DNA of 5,998 nt, taken from Candidatus Omnitrophota bacterium (GTDB lineage Bacteria > Ratteibacteria > UBA8468 > B48-G9 > JAFGKM01). Positions 5,466 through 5,998 of the stretch are shown here, piece by piece. Below the pieces are notes generated by a model. That model was given only the letters and a program-made list of their open reading frames with translations. It was not told where the DNA came from and did not search any database. Every line of letters starts with the position of its first letter. Within the stretch, counting starts at the first letter, position 1. The DNA is taken from the NCBI GenBank assembly GCA_023819365.1, contig JAMWBP010000045.1, positions 1 to 5,998 on the forward strand, in the 5' to 3' direction. Position numbers and translations under genes: made by a program.

Positions 5466-5998
5466 TTACTTTTTCAAGACCTCTATACCAGGCAATGTTC
5501 CCTTTTCAAGAAACTCAAGAGATGCTCCACCACCTGTACAGATATGGGATATCTTATCTGCGACACCTGCCTTATTTACAGCAGCAATTGAGTCACCTCC
5601 CCCTATAACTGAAAACACACCTTCCTGCTGACCTATTGCCCTTGCAATCTCCAGAGTTCCTTTAGCAAATGCCTCTATCTCATATATTCCCATAGGTCCA
5701 TTCCAGAAGATTGTTTTTGCTCTTCTTATACAGTCGGTATATTCCTCAATCGCCTGTGGTCCGATATCTACACCTATCCAGTTATGGGGAACTGTGCCTC
5801 TTTCTGTGGCAAAATAGTGTGCATCAGGACCTATTTTATCAGCAATGATATGGTCAAGTGGTGTGTGAAACTCAAGATGTCTTTTATTTATCTCTCTGAT
5901 AATCTCTTTGGCTAGTGGAACTGCATCCATCTCCACCTTAGAATCTCCTATCTCCCAATTTTTTGCCTTTATAAACGTGTATGCCATAACACCACCAG
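5466..5998 (-). CDS. pgk: Phosphoglycerate kinase, C-terminal part (5' end lies outside the window)
   Basis: The frame is open to the window edge; the visible part is about 177 residues, roughly the C-terminal (nucleotide-binding) domain of a protein usually near 400 residues. The ATG at 5987-5985 is internal: the preceding codons read G-G-V, giving GGVMAYTFIKAK, the usual G-G-x-M-A-Y-T-F motif. Further landmarks are VDIGP, IFWNGPMGIYE (ATP-site loop), FAKGT, VIGGGDS with the following Ala-Ala helix, and the end signature ICTGGGASLEFLEKGTLPGIEVL. The enzyme transfers phosphate from 1,3-bisphosphoglycerate to ADP in glycolysis. A small variation is E-K-G-T-L-P-G in place of the common E-G-K-x-L-P-G near the C-terminus. 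Stop TAA lies 14 nt before tpiA, so both are probably on one message. Confidence 0.97.
   Translation of the reverse strand, partial: GGVMAYTFIKAKNWEIGDSKVEMDAVPLAKEIIREINKRHLEFHTPLDHIIADKIGPDAHYFATERGTVPHNWIGVDIGPQAIEEYTDCIRRAKTIFWNGPMGIYEIEAFAKGTLEIARAIGQQEGVFSVIGGGDSIAAVNKAGVADKISHICTGGGASLEFLEKGTLPGIEVLKK

Noticed and set aside
5228..5608. Plus-strand open frame of 126 codons across the tpiA/pgk junction
   Set aside because: Antisense to two unmistakable glycolytic genes, with no family motif and no sensible ribosome site.
5985..5987. ATG as the start of a short 173-residue phosphoglycerate kinase
   Set aside because: The codons before it (G-G-V) continue the conserved pgk motif to the window edge, so the Met is internal and the gene is merely cut by the window.
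1..5998. Mobile element, CRISPR array, tRNA/rRNA gene or direct repeats
   Set aside because: The window is almost entirely accounted for by coding frames with gaps of 56 nt or less, and no repeated units, terminal inverted repeats or RNA gene signatures were seen by eye.

Overview
The window is one uninterrupted run of eight same-strand (minus) genes, with almost no non-coding DNA and nothing credible on the plus strand. Read in the direction of transcription (high to low coordinates) the order is: phosphoglycerate kinase (3' part, entering at 5998), triosephosphate isomerase, SecG, a PPP-family metallophosphatase, a Hanks-type Ser/Thr protein kinase, a family-5 (peptide-type) ABC substrate-binding lipoprotein, a DUF2344/TIGR03936 'radical SAM-linked' protein, and the start of an RNase E/G family ribonuclease (running out at position 1).

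Organism: the DNA is AT-rich (roughly one-third G+C by eye, not counted), with many AGA/AGG Arg codons and ATA Ile codons. It is clearly bacterial: SecG, a lipobox signal peptide, Shine-Dalgarno sites and RNase E/G. A pgk-tpiA-secG block is known from several Gram-negative and candidate-phylum lineages, and DUF2344 next to rng from Firmicutes, Thermotogae and deltaproteobacteria-like groups. A poorly cultured lineage (for example Omnitrophota or relatives) fits, but this is a guess from gene order and composition and cannot be settled here.

Layout: 5998-4702 is lower glycolysis (pgk, tpiA). 4683-4372 is secG. 4364-2695 is a putative protein-phosphorylation module of phosphatase followed by kinase. 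2695-1016 is the solute-binding lipoprotein, whose ATG overlaps the kinase stop codon by one base. 1000-1 is an RNA-related pair, DUF2344 and RNase E/G. Gaps are 14, 18, 7, 56, -1, 15 and 7 nt, so a single polycistronic message with translational coupling is likely. The 56-nt gap before the kinase is the only place with room for an internal signal, and no convincing promoter or terminator is visible there.

How the genes may work together: TpiA and Pgk act at consecutive levels of the triose-phosphate part of glycolysis. SecG is part of the translocon that would export lipoproteins such as the substrate-binding protein. The phosphatase and kinase look like an opposing pair of unknown substrate, and the kinase has no membrane or sensor domain of its own. 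The most interesting feature is this kinase/PPP-phosphatase/binding-lipoprotein cassette inside an otherwise housekeeping operon. No mobile element, CRISPR array, RNA gene or clear repeat was seen.
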